From positions 1,922,001 through 1,986,000 of the forward strand of contig JAUCEF010000007.1 in NCBI GenBank assembly GCA_033558025.1: DNA of 64,000 nucleotides. The letters run 5' to 3'. Origin of the DNA: Phytophthora sp. 'mugwort'. Lineage: Eukaryota; Oomycota; Peronosporomycetes; Peronosporales; Peronosporaceae. A program made the translations under genes and the position numbers. The notes under the pieces are model-generated. The model saw only the letters and a list, made by a program, of their open reading frames with translations, searched no databases and was not told the DNA's origin. Below, piece by piece: positions 10,544 through 22,781 of the stretch (positions within the stretch are counted from its first letter, which is position 1; every line of letters begins with the position of its first letter).

Positions 10544-13456
10544 GTCGATGTTGATATTGAAGCGCTTTCTCTGCTCGACGTACGCAAACGTGGAGAATCC
10601 GAAAATGAACCGCAGACCGCGAGGCGGAACCCGAAGTTTGGACGAGTGGAGGCAGACGGGGCGACGACGAAATGGCCCGGCGATAGCCGCATGCTACGTC
10701 CTGTCGCTGTCACATACAGTCGCCCTTCGCATCACGGCACATCACCCCAGGCTAAAACTACAGTACAGTACTGGTATCAGTTAATACCGGTACACCATGC
10801 GAAAGTATAGGGGGGACCCACGTCGGACTCGCTCAGCATGTGAAACCGACACGGCTGGCGAACGGCTCGCTGGCTTCTGACTGCCGGAATTCCGCTGCGA
10901 GCCAGCGGCTTTCAATGTAAATCCTGCTACTGCCCTCAACCCGCCAATCATGCGGTGGTTTTTGCTAAGTTTCTGAAGCTCGATCAGGAGGGCTGAGGTT
11001 CATTTCGCAGGTATCTTGGAGGATTTGCCTCCCGTCTTGATTGAAGAGAGCGCGCTGGAGCCAACAAGATTGACGAAAATGCGGCGTTTTTGCAGCGGCC
11101 CACTCGTTCGCGACTATCGCGATCAGCGCGCCGTGAGTGCCGCGTTGCCTTCATTGCGACTGTGAAGCAGCAAAAGGTGCTTGTCTAGCGATGCTGTTGA
11201 TGCTGCGCGTGTGCAGACCTCACCGTGTGGGCCGGCTCACAATCACGGACCGCGGTATTTCTCGCTCGAGCCTGATTCCTTCTTCCGCCCAGAGAAAACT
11301 ACATGTACCGGTACAGTAGCCGGATGAAGAGAAACACGTGTTCTCCAGCCGGTCTAAAATCAGAGATCTCGATCTGTGCCCGGTTCGCCTTAATTTAAGG
11401 ACTTCTCGGACGCTCACATTGTCGCAGTGTGGTTGAACGTCCCCGAGGTGTCCGGGGGAGGTCCACCAACAGAAAATGCCATGACGATGCAGTGGTATTG
11501 AAGCGTACAAGTGCAGGTCTCCGATTGATTGAGGTGCCCGTCGTTTCTGCTGTCAAACGCCCAAGCAGCTTCAGTTGGAAAATGCCGCGCGCTGGGACAC
11601 CGCTTCAGGCCTTCACATCGGGGCGGAATTGTTCCGAGGCAAAACCGCCACAAGACAACGGCGACTTCGCCTTGGTCGATGGGGCCCATCATGAGTACCG
11701 ACGCGGATTATCCATCCAAGTTTCACATCGCAAGGTGGTTCTTCAAGCTCTGCCTGCTGAAAAAAGACAGCCATCTGTACGACGACACAACACCCTCTCT
11801 CTCTCTCTCTCTCTGAGCAGCGCTGTTGACGATGGACCCCTTGTTGCCAGCATTCATCCCCGTGAATGTCAAGTGCTGCAGCCATCCAGCGCAAGCTTGA
11901 AATTGTGTACAAAATAGCTGACCTCCATTACCCGACAATATGCATTGCGCGTCGGGCTCATTTGACCCGCTAGAGTTGGCGTCGACCGCCAGATGTACGC
12001 GCGGAAGCGTTGAATCAGCGGATGTACCCCAAAAACTGAGCAGGTCCGCTTGGCTTGTCTGCCGCAGCTCTTGCTCGTGCTCATGTTGAGTGCTTCGACT
12101 CGGCCGACATAGAGCAAAAGAGACAGCGGGCGGCGCGAATTTTGTGTTGTCGGCTTGCTTGTCAGTACGCTTCGCGGCTTTAGCGATTCAAAGCCTGCAC
12201 GAGCCAGGATAAGCACTCGATCGAGATCGTGTTAAGCTTTGCAGCAAGATTTAATCGGTAGCAATACCGTATACCATATACAGTACATACACTGTATCAT
12301 ATTGCAAGAAGTGCCGAGCCGGTGAAGCCAAGACCCGCCCCAAACTTGCTGAGGCATCGGCTCGGGGCGATTAGACGCCAGAGCCTGGCTTGCTGCACTC
12401 TAGCACGGAGACAGGACTGCTGCATGTCAAACGCGACGAGAGTCGTTTGAAGCGCCAACAGAAACCGGTCGCGCGATAGAGGAGGTTCGCCAACACGGTT
12501 GCAGCCGACGCCGCTGCACCGGCACCGCGCTGTCTCGCTTGAGATATCACGGTGCACTTTCATCTGCGCTCTGCTTTTATTAATAGCATGCCAGGTGCAA
12601 CCTCGCTGCTCGACTTTCACCGCGCGAATAGGGCACGTCATGGACCGAGGATCGAGTCCCCCAATGCAGGCGCGCTGGCTGAACTTCAGCCTGAAGCGCA
12701 ACCGGCGAACGTCAACTGAGTGCAACCGTTCGCCCGCCAAGTGGGATGGCAGCCAGGCTTGCCCGGTTGTCGCAGCTCGTCATCGCGGTGCTGCCAGGTA
12801 TTGGAGCTGATGATTGCCAAGCGAGAAATGAATGGTTCAGCAAACCCATGCAGTGCATGATGCACACCCGCGAAAGATTTCCGCCCAGTCGATTTGAAGC
12901 CACCCGCGTATTGCGACGCAAGGAATAGCCGGCGAGTGGGTGTCGACACCTTGAGGAGCTTCACCCAACACCGCTCAGTGGCGTGGACGCAGCGGCGCTG
13001 ACTCGAACCCTGCCGAGGCGAGCGAGACATGGATGGGCTGCAGCGCTGCGCAAAACTCTGGCAAGTCTCTCTGGGTTGTGGCCCCGTACTGCCCGTCATC
13101 GCCTCAACATGCAACAGCGTTCGCGAGCCGAAGCGCAGGTATCCCCATCGTCAAATGGCTACAGCTGCCACGTCAGCCATAACCGTCCGTCGCTCGTCCG
13201 AGCCACCGCCACCAGTCGATCTCGTTTTACGCGCTTTTGTAGCCACTTCCTGATTGATGCCTTGACGCCGTCAAATTGACGACATGTCGCGTTGAAGCTG
13301 CTTCGGCCGTTGAAGCTCACAAATGCAGCCATCTCTGTCCAGCGCCAAATACCGGGATAGATCGGTAATACTCCGCCTCAAATTGTAGCTAACCTCACTT
13401 CAATTTCGAGCATACAAACAGCCAGTATAACTAACCACTGCACAATGAAGCCATGT
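10544..13456. other. 2.9-kb gene-free region with a CT microsatellite
   Basis: Open frames on both strands here (for example 11429-11917 plus, 12297-12740 minus, 12686-13114 minus) are short, overlapping and arginine/serine-rich without domains. A pure CT repeat lies at about 11793-11815. A repetitive ancestry is possible but I recognise no transposase or LTR. Promoter sequences for the flanking minus-strand FYVE gene are expected near 10544-10800. Confidence 0.45.
11793..11815. repeat. CT dinucleotide microsatellite
   Basis: About eleven uninterrupted CT units inside the gene-free region, just upstream of a GAGCAGCG sequence. Simple-sequence repeat; no function implied. Confidence 0.85.
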
Positions 13457-16400
13457 CTACAGGCAGTAGAGCCGAGTCCCGCATAGCACGCGCTTCATGA
13501 GTGCTTTGCGCAGCGAGAGCACGGGAGCGCAGCCTCGGTCCTGCCCCGAGTAATACTCGAGTTCGAGGAAGCCCGCACGGTTCACGCCGCCTTCTTTGTT
13601 GTCCTCTTTTTCCCAGCGAGAGGGCAGCTTCCACCCAGGAATTCCTGGCTCGCCCTGCACGAGCGTGAAGCTCTGGTTCAGCCAGTTCTCGCCTGGCTCT
13701 CCAATCGCCAGATCCACCAGCACTTTGGTCATCTCTCGCTCGTCGTAGACCGACAAGTTGAGCGCGTAGTGCCGCTCGGGTGCCATGGGGTTCATGATAT
13801 TGAGCCAGCCCAGCATCCGCGTACAAACCTGCTGTTCGGCTCTGGACATAGTGTCGTAGATGCGGTAGAAATTATGGAGATCAATGAGTCTCGAGAACAG
13901 GATGCGGGCTGTCTCGGGTCGTGCGTGGAATGTCGCTGGCATGCACGCAATGATCTTGGAGGCCTGGTCGCACGAGAGCCACCGGTCGCATATTGCCGAC
14001 TCGATCTGCACCATCTTCAGCCCCACGTTCTCCTTTGTAGCGCCCGTGAGTCGAAACGTGTACGCGTGTTCGACTACAAAGCCCCAGCCACGCTTGAGGA
14101 TGGAGGCGCGAGTCTTATTCCACAACTCGGACTGTTCTTGGGAGGAGGCTGTTCGCTTCATCTTCATAGTCGAGAGTGCAGCCAGACCAGCGAGCCTATC
14201 GACGCCTTCACTGTCCTCTTTGTCCTCAGCTTTAGTCTCCGTTGGCTGGTGAAGTCCACGTGCTTTTTGGGCTCGAGTCGATCCCAAAGACCCGAGTGCG
14301 TCTGGCAGCACAACGTCCATCTGGAGCAAGTCGATGAGCTGGTCAAAACGTCGTTCACTGACCTGCGTGGTGCCCCGTTTTGGCCGCGTGGTGCTCACGT
14401 AGTCGAAGCAAAGTTTACCACGTCGAGGCAAGGAATGGAAGAAGGTATTGGTCAGCACAATGCTACGGCCATCCAGCTCTTCATTACGAAAGTTTTCCCA
14501 ATTGCCATGCTGGGACGTGTCAGCGCGGCCTGACCGAAGCTTCGAGAAGAGTTTCTCGCTCTGTGCGACTTCCGCCAGTTTAGTTAGTGCGATCCGATCC
14601 TTGTGCTTGGCCAAGTCGAACGAGTAATGAGCTGTCGGGTTCCCAAGCACGACAGAGTAGGCACTCCCCATTCGAGCTTTGAGACGGCAGCGTTGCATCA
14701 GTGTCAACGTACGAGCTACGAGGATCTGCGCTTCTTTAGCGGTAAGCATTTGTGGCAGCATGAGTGCGATCGACTCGATTTTCCTGCTTTCAGGCTTGAG
14801 ACAGTGACACGCGTCGAGAACTTGATGCGCTTGAGCTGCAGTAAGTCGGACTTCGGAGTCGTACATGGCTACATGAAAGAGGTCGTCTTGCTCCGCCTTG
14901 GACGTGGCGATCTCTGTGATGTTTCGGATCAAAAGCTTAAGACCAACTCGCGAAATTTTTCCCTGACGGAAAGCCTCATCATTTGTCGCGAATGCTTCAC
15001 GGTCGTAGAGAAAGTCGATCTCAAGCTGGCCGTCGTCGGGGATAATCCACGGCTTTTGGGTCGATCCATCGAGCAGCGAGACGAGCGGACCTCGTTCTTC
15101 CTCTGCAGCGTCTTCTTCTCCGTCTTCTTGTCCCAGTAATTGACTCTTAATACGGTCCAGCAGTCGGTCTTTCATGAACTCGACAAACTCCGACTCCTCC
15201 ATCTCGCTGTCTCCACTGATATCGTACGTTGCAATGGCATTAGCGATTTCCTTCTCGTCATAGTTGGGGATACCCAGCATTTTAAACGCTTCTTCGACTT
15301 CCTCGGCATCGATCTTGCCCGACTGATCTTCGTCGATCATCTGGAAGACTGCGTGGAAGAAGAAGGCACTGAACTCGCCTTCCTCAATGAAGCCTGATCT
15401 GTTGTAGTCAAACTTCTGCAGCATGGACGACAAGCTCTCCATGCTCGGAAAGAGGCCCACTTGGTTCAGAACGGCCATGAGTTCATCTTGATCCACAAAT
15501 CCAGACTTGTCTCGGTCCACGTTGCCGAACAGCGCGTCAAGGCCTCTAGTCTCGAGCGTCGTTTCCTCGCCCAGAATCTCGGCACTGCGATGAACTCCTG
15601 CCCCTTTGTGCTGTTCAACCACGAGGTTCTCCTTCTTAATGAGAGTTATTGGACGCTTAACTGCTGACGTTCGCGACTTGTACTCGATGCGCAAGAATCG
15701 ACATCCTTTTCGACTTGTGGCGAGTCGGACAAGCTCCATTGCGATCATTTTGTCGTAAGCTTCGCTCAAGTTGAGCGAGTATCTACCTGCAGGTTCTCGT
15801 GGATTGAAAATTCGACTCGACTTGGCGTCAAACACTGGCAGGTCTTGGACATTGAACTCGGAGCTCGTTGCTGTGTGTGGAACAAGCCGCAGATTCTTTG
15901 TGGCTGGAGCTGAGGCGCCAATTGGCATGATATTTGCGCCGAGGTTGCACGCGTGGAGTTCAATAGCGCACCCGACCGCGGCTCGGTTCGCACAGAGCGC
16001 TGCCATGAGCAATTGGCCTCCTTCTCTTCCGATGTTGTTGCCATTTAGCTGAAGCGAACGCAGCGTGCGGTTCGAGCGAATGGCATTGGCAAGCACCATT
16101 GCTCCTTTCACGCCGATGCTGTTGTACGACAGGTCGAGTACCTGCAAACTCGTGTTGAAGCGCAATGCCTCGCCAAACATCATGGCTCCTGCGTCCGCAC
16201 ACGCATTGTACGCGAGTTTAAGCTCGACAAGAGTGCGGTTATCTCGGATAGAAGTTGCGAGAGCGATACTACTTTCCAGTCGTAGATAATTCCACGACAA
16301 GTCGAGATGTACGAGCACGGGGTTCACGTGTAACATCTTGGCAATCGCTTCACCTCCCGTCGTAAAGTTTGGCTGCACAACGTTGAGATTTTCCGCTTTG

Positions 16401-18070
16401 CCGATGCAGTTCCGGCTCATCCAAAGGCGTTTGATCGACTGGTTCTTCTCGAATGCCGTCATGAAGGCAGCACATTCGAGATCGTCGATGTCGGCATTAT
16501 CCACGTGCAGCATTTCTAATGTGCAGCTTCTTGATACGAGATAGGATCGAAGCGTTTGGGCACTTTTGGGGCCAATTTGGTTCTGAGAAATGTCAAGTCG
16601 ACGGAGATTCATCGTCTGGCTGCCTTCACTCACAGCTCGCAGCAGCTCATTCAGTCCGTCGTCACTCAGACGATTGTCTCGCACACTGATCTCGTCAACG
16701 TGGGGCAGATCGTGCACCAGGCACTTGGCAAAGGCCGAAATGGCGGCATCTCCAAGGGATTGGAAGGAAAAGTCAAAGACTTTTGTGTTCCGATTGCGAA
16801 TGAGAAACGGCACAACAAGCTGCGATTTCGCCGCAAACGAGGCCAAGAAGTGAGCTCTCGGAGATAATTTGTCGCGGAGAGGCAGCTCCGGTCGGTTCTC
16901 CACGCTCCGGATTGATGATGATACCCTGGATAGAAGTCGTGACGGATTCAGCTCTTCGTTGACCTTTTCCATCTCATACGATGAGGGATACACGGGGATG
17001 ATCGTCCTCTCCGAACTAGCGTATTGGTCATCGAACTCAGGTTCACTCTGTGTGTTAGCAACTTTGCTGTCCATGAACAGATACGGGCGGGAGTAAAGCT
17101 GCTTGTACTGTGCGTAGAAATGCTCCTTGGCGCTAGTGCCGAAGTAGTCGCGGTTGGCTTTCGTGTCGAGCGTTCCTTCTCGAGCTAGGCGACGTAGACG
17201 CAGAGACCTTGCAGTCGCGTTTGCTCCATCCAGATCCACATTGTGGCTTTGCGGTCCGCTAGTTGCTTTCGTTTCAGCAGTCTACAAGCAACCGTAAGTG
17301 TCAATAACCTCATCTAATGTAAATTCAAGTGATACATGTAACCTTACCAAACGTGTTGAGGAACTAGTACGAGTGCTGCTGTCTGCAGACGATGGACCTA
17401 GCTCTAACGCAATGGCGAGTTTGTCGTCATATGATGTGACTGCTTCGTCTTCTTCTTGGCTCTCAGCGTCGACATTTTCTTGTGGTGTCCCCTTCTGTTC
17501 CGTGTAGCGAGTCGACTGTTTCCTCGTTGAAAGCTGACGATCTAGTATCAAGTCTCTGTGTGATATCGACTTCAACAGCTTCCGCTCACGCGTGCTCGAG
17601 AATAACCGCTTAGAGGACGTAGAATTATGATGGCTCAACATCCGACCAGTCGGACGTGAAGCTGAAGACTCTACACTTTCAACTTCTCGGCTCGTCTCAT
17701 CTTCTCGAGTCGGGTCTGTTAGGAGCTGCATGGTGCGCAGGTAGCGACGTTTACTACCTAGCGGCCGAAGATCTGGCGGAATCTCCAGGGGTGGGTCCAT
17801 TTCCAGCGGTTCAGGAGGCATCTCCGGTAGCGGGACCGTGTCTCCGTATGAATTACTGATGGTTATACATCCATATTAGTATGTCTTAGTGCCGAAAGCG
17901 CCAAAACCCACGTGAAACGGAGATGTTAGGACCTACCGGTACCACGACACTTTAGTTTGAGCATTGCCAGTCCGGTCGTTCCGTCCGCTTGACGCGTTGA
18001 TGCCTTCCCCAATCGCTGCGAGGGAACTAGGGCCGCGGTGTGTCGAAGCTTCGTCACGAACATACTGCAT
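13457..18070 (-). CDS. Large LRR / EF-hand protein with a repeated C-terminal module
   Basis: Three exons, 18070-17937, 17855-17348 and 17281-13457, encode about 1488 residues. Residues about 380-670 are ribonuclease-inhibitor-type LRRs (LRRLDISQNQIG, LVHLDLSWNYL, LQVLDLSYNSIG, LRSLQLNGNNIG). Residues about 790-925 are four EF-hands with loops DRDKSGFVDQDE, DYNRSGFIEEGE, DEDQSGKIDAEE and a weaker DISGDSEMEESE. A unit beginning Y-x-(L/F)-(N/D)-L occurs three times (GRYSLNL, AHYSFDL, RHYALNL), each closing with an aromatic strand such as FLRIEYKS or FLELEYYS. Calcium-responsive scaffolding is inferred. Start at MQYVRDEAS is the first ATG in frame. The gene is divergent from the LRR/coiled-coil gene across 143 bp. 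Confidence 0.82.
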
Positions 18071-18213
18071 CACCGTCACTTTTTGACGAAGATGGCTACA
18101 CTTTCTGCGTCGTTTCGCGCTCCATTTGAAATGGTGTAGTCTACACAAGCGTTTTACCCGATCTTGAAGCGTCGTAAGTGTCCGTCCTGCAGCAAAAGTC
18201 GGCCATTGACGCC
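18071..18213. promoter_or_regulatory. Bidirectional promoter between two LRR genes
   Basis: Only 143 bp separate the start codons of the LRR/EF-hand gene (minus) and the LRR/coiled-coil gene (plus), so the two are probably transcribed from one shared control region. No TATA box is obvious. Confidence 0.5.
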
Positions 18214-20870
18214 ATGGAATTCAACCAGATGCAGCCAAGTATGACCTCCCCCAGCTCAATGACGCTGGTAACGGACGTAGTCATGAACCGGGCGGGAGTC
18301 TACGATCTGCTGGCGCTGAAAGAAGTAAGTTTTGTTATGCTTGTGGTAGATCGGGTACTGTGTCGACGTGGAGACTGAACTGCTTTTGTGTATGGGTTTC
18401 GAATGCTCTCAGTTGATTCTGCGCGATGAAGATCTGACACGAGTGGATGAGGCATGTGCGCAAAGTCTGGCGTCGCTGGAGATTTTGTCGCTGTCACACA
18501 ACCGGTTAACATCACTCGAGCACTTCCAGTATTTGGTCAACCTGATCGAGGTGTGTAAAACTGATGAGATGGTGGCGTAAAGGAAACTAACGTGATACGT
18601 ACCAGCTCAACGTGAATTTTAACCAGATCGAGACGCTTGACAATCTTCAGGTTGGATGTTATCGTCGAGAGCGTGGAGTACAGTGAATCTGATTCGTTAA
18701 GGTGGTTATTTTGTGGTATTCGTAGTGCACTGGACTGGAGAAGTTGTTCCTTGCAAATAATCAGGTTTGAATGGACGCGTTAGAACTGACGCGTACCAAT
18801 AGATTGCTTGACGACTTGTTCTCTTCCTGTCTTAAGATCGTGGATCTCTTTCCACTGCGGAAGCTTCTTAAGCTCAATACGCTCTCAGTGTATGGGAATC
18901 GGCTTGCCGACCTTGACGCAGCGTTGCACACTTGCCGAAGTCTACCGAAGGTTGTGCACAATTCATCATAGGCAGAATCTTTGTTTCATTCTGCACGAGA
19001 CATCTTACAATTTCTGCTGCGTTTCGTAGCTTCGATCGCTGGATTTAGGTGGGAACCCGTGTTCACACGACTTGGTAGGATACAAATTCCGGGTGGTGCG
19101 AGTACTTTCGCGTCTTAAGACGCTCGATGGCGACCAAATCACTCAGCTCGACAAAGACTTGACCGAAGAGTTCTTCGCCTCTGTGCCCAAAAGCTCTCGA
19201 CAGAGCCATAACGGGTTCATTGGGGCTCGACCCTTTACTGCGCCTGCTGCTGGAACACGAGGAAGTTTGACAGCGGATAACACGACTTCAAATGGTATCG
19301 CCGTCCATCAGTATCCCGATGATTACCTCCTAATTCTGATTAGAGGCTTGTTGTGTCCAGGTATTGATCCATTTGCGAGTGCTCTCATGCCTCATGGCAA
19401 CGTTCGTCTGTTCCGCGATGATTTCCTCAACAACAATCCAATTCTACTTGAATATTTGGCCGAGGACGCTGGCGGAATATCAGCACAAAGTACACAGAGT
19501 ACCAGCAATTCCAACGATGACGTCAATGGCGACGGTCCTCCAACCATATCCAGCTTTGTTGATAAAATGCGCAGTGCCAACCCTTTGCCGAGGAGCAACA
19601 TGGAAGCAGGTGACGTTGATGCAGTGGAGTCGGTGATCTCGAACGACCAGAAGAAATTGCGCTTGTTACCAAGCGTTTCAACGTCGCATTTGGGCGTCGA
19701 TCCGTCTGACCCCAACACGACGATCCGGAAGTTGCTGAAACATATCGAAGTGCTAATGGTAAGCACGCAAATAAAAGTTCCGGGTTATGATAGTTAGTTG
19801 ATGATTGGACTTTGGTAGGAAACCCTGGCGAGGAACAAGAATCATCAACTTGACGCAGTGAGTGAGGCGTTGCTGGACGAGAACAAACAACTGCAGACTG
19901 AGAACAACAACATACCGATCCTTCAAGAACAGATTCAAGATTTGAAGAAGCAACTTGCCAGACTTGAATGCGATCCGGGACTGGCAAGGGGTTCCGAAGC
20001 TAAACGCGTCAAGTCATTAGAGGTTATAAGTTGCGATCTAGACGTCCACTCTCAGCAGTTTTCTAACCTGCGTCTGTGTACGCAGCAACAAAATGCAAGC
20101 TTACAACGGGAAAATACTCGGCTGAGAGACATTTTGCTTCGTCAAACGAAAGAGTCGGAAGAATCCCTTAATGCTTTGAAATCCCCGCGTACACCTTCAG
20201 ATGGAGACGAAACAATAGCTATCAAGAACCACGATGGGATGTTAGACCCTCATCGATTATCTCACTCAGAGGTAAGTACAGACCTTCATCAGAAGCTGTA
20301 GGGAGTTGCGTCAAGGATACTCATTCTCATTTCGACGTAGCTGCTTGATGAGTCTGCGTTGATTGACGTGGAGCTGACAGAGCTCATACTACAAAATGAG
20401 GTATCTCTGGAGCTCATTCGAAACGTACGTTGCTGCACCGGGTGGTCAACACACAACATCGGTGAAGTCTGACAAGCTGGTGTGATTGCCTCGTCTTATA
20501 GGACATCAAAAATACGAAGAAAGAGTGGGAAGAACACTTTCAGCAAGCGAAAACTGCCGAAAACGCACGAGTACGCCCTCAAACATCACTGGGTTTCTCC
20601 AATTTTAACAGCAGTGGATCAATAGACCCTTTGCTCACAATGGCTCAGAATGGTGGTACGTAATGTCAGTCTGGTCCATGTGGTCAGTGCTGGAACGCTT
20701 GCTGACGTTTGCTCCTTGCAGCAATTCGAGATCGACGACTCCACACGTCGGCAGGGTTTCGGAACGGGCCTGAGGCGCATCTGCTTCGACAAATGCCAGT
20801 ACATCCTCTCACCACCATCCGCGATGCCAGCAACAGCGACGGTTCTACGACTAACATTCTTACCTTATGA
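18214..20870 (+). CDS. LRR and coiled-coil protein, centrosomal/ciliary type
   Basis: Eleven exons: 18214-18324, 18413-18550, 18606-18650, 18726-18764, 18837-18950, 19030-19758, 19819-20022, 20086-20271, 20341-20424, 20502-20655 and 20722-20870. They encode 650 residues. SDS22-type LRRs fill about 38-150 (LEILSLSHNRLTSLEHF, LNVNFNQIETLDNLQ, LEKLFLANNQIVDL, LNTLSVYGNRLADL, LRSLDLGGNPCS) with an LRR cap (VVRVLSRLKTLDG). A coiled coil follows from about 400. The layout resembles LRRCC1/CEP72-like centriole proteins; which family exactly is uncertain. Most exons up to the coiled coil end on phase 0, one LRR fragment per exon. The 63-bp intron at 20023-20085 is in frame and less certain; removing it keeps the coiled-coil heptads continuous. 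Confidence 0.78.
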
Positions 20871-21099
20871 GACAACGGCTCTGCCTCCTGCCCCAGCGAC
20901 TGCGACGAATCTGGCATGAAAAATGACGATAGTAGCGCCTACAAATGCGATTAGGCAGTACACCCACAGCCACTCATCTTATAATTGCCCCAGGCCCGCA
21001 AAAAGATACAAGCAAAATACATTTTGTTTCACCCTCGGTCAACTTCATCGCGGTTTCCTTCGGGCCTATCATGTTTTGCTCGGGTGTACAAGCGTTTTT
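20871..21099. other. Convergent spacer between the LRR gene and GSK3
   Basis: A 229-bp 3' to 3' spacer. No feature recognised beyond the two gene ends. Confidence 0.4.
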
Positions 21100-22781
21100 T
21101 TAGGAAGTCCCGTGAGCTGTCGCATCAGGCCACGTACCGTCTTTTAAGACCGGCCAGTTGATTGAGTTTCGCTCATGGACCGGTACTAAAATCTCGCGCG
21201 TACTAAAATCCACTTGCGAAAGTTCTGCGAAATAATATGAGAACAATAGGTTACAATCACGTTACTCAGTCTGTCGTTACGAGCAATAAACCGCTTTAAT
21301 GTTTTTTGCGTACCTTGCAAGGTAAAATTGAACAGCGCAGGCGCGGGTACGTCGTTTGGTAGCTTTAAATCCTTCTGCCGTAGCTCATCAAAGAACGGAT
21401 GCGCGGCAGCCTCTAGCGGTTTCACACGTCTGTATATATTAACAATTTTGTCAGCATCAAACTACCATAAAGTCGAGCACTTAAAAAACAGCTTACCGCT
21501 TGGGGTCGTATACCAGCATCTTAGACAGCAAGTTAATAGCCTCAGGTGGGGTTCGTGAACGGAAAATCTTGCTCCAGGAATGAGCCTTAATTTGCGGGAA
21601 CTGGAACTCCGTGTAATTCGGGTTCATAGCTTCAATCTCCTCGCGCTGCGGCGTGCCTAGGACCTTGATTATTTCCACCAACTGATCCACACCACTCTCG
21701 CCAGGGAACAAAGGCTGGCCCAGAAGCAGCTCTGCGCATACACAGCCTAGTGACCAGATATCTAACCCCCCCCAAAAGCAATAGAAAATCAATCAGAAAA
21801 CACAGGTCACGTGAGAAATATCGACCATATCACGCTTAGCATAGCTGTTAAGTACTTACCGATAGCTGTGGTGTAATCCGTGGCGCCGAAGATAAGTTCT
21901 GGGGCGCGGTAATAGCGCGAGCAGATGTACGACACGTTGGGCTCATTCTTCTGTAACACCTTGGCGCTTCCGAAATCGCAGAGCTTAACCACGTGCGACC
22001 TGGGATCCAGCAGCAAGTTCTGCGGCTTAATATCACGATGGCAGATGCCCGTGGAGTGGATATAGGCCAGCGAGCGGCAAATCTGGTAGATGTAGAGCTT
22101 GACCAGCACGATGGGCATGTACTGCTTGGACTTCTGCAGCTGCCTTGCAACGCCGTAGACCGTGTCGGGAATGTATTCAAGCACCAGGTTCAAATACAGT
22201 TCATCGGGCTTCTCGCCGTTGCAATAGAAACAGTGTTTGAGCTGCACAATATTCACGTGGTGCAGCTGCCGCATGATCTGCAGCTCTCGGTTCTGCGCCG
22301 CAAAACATTTCATAGAAAATATAAGCTCCATTAAAATTCGTATAATAAAACATAAAGTTTGCACACATCTCGCCCCTCACCTTGAAGCGTTTATCCTGCA
22401 GCACTTTCTTGATGGCAACGATCTCACCCGTTTCCTCCACTGTGGCCTGGAATACAACACCAAACGAACCGTTGCCGATGATCCGCTCGGCCGAATAGTG
22501 GATCGTTTTGCCCTGCAAAAAAGACAACAATAAAAAATACAATCAACAATCAGAAATTTTCACTTTTTCTAACGTCATTTTTCCTCCTCTCGAGTTCGTA
22601 CGTCCGACAGTGTGTGCGCCGAGTCCCCCACAGTGATGCCCGTGCTCTCATTGCGCATATCCTCCTTGTTCTTGGTGGCGGACGCCGTCGTCTGGACAGT
22701 CGCGATTTCGTCATCCGCTCCGAGCTGGATCGCGGGGTCTTTGGCCGCCTTGGCAGGCAGCTTGGAGGCGCCGTCGCTCAT
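21100..22781 (-). CDS. GSK3: Glycogen synthase kinase 3
   Basis: Six exons: 22781-22602, 22512-22381, 22292-21860, 21761-21497, 21429-21314 and 21224-21100. They encode 416 residues, close to animal GSK3-beta. The glycine loop [11 protein letters not shown] starts near 71, VAIKK holds the ATP lysine near 95, HRDIKPQN near 189 and DFGSAK near 210. [16 protein letters not shown] carries the activation-loop tyrosine near 226. The C-terminal lobe has [21 protein letters not shown] and [11 protein letters not shown], the last rebuilt by the final splice. The N-terminal ~60 residues are oomycete-specific and I see no RPRTTSF-like inhibitory serine motif. The kinase phosphorylates primed substrates in signalling, the cytoskeleton and metabolism. 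MSDGASK is the chosen start. Confidence 0.93.

Noticed and set aside
11429..11917. 162-codon plus-strand ORF in the gene-free stretch
   Set aside because: It runs through a CT microsatellite and has equal-sized overlapping ORFs in other frames; no recognisable motif.
12640..12665. Box-B-like GGATCGAGTCC suggesting a tRNA
   Set aside because: No box A at the right distance and no pairing acceptor stem.
13000..13025. GGGTTCGAGTC on the minus strand as a second tRNA-like box
   Set aside because: No box A upstream at a suitable distance and stems do not form.
12297..13114. Two minus-strand ORFs (147 and 142 codons)
   Set aside because: Arginine/cysteine/serine-rich translations without domains; no splice structure that would join them into a gene.
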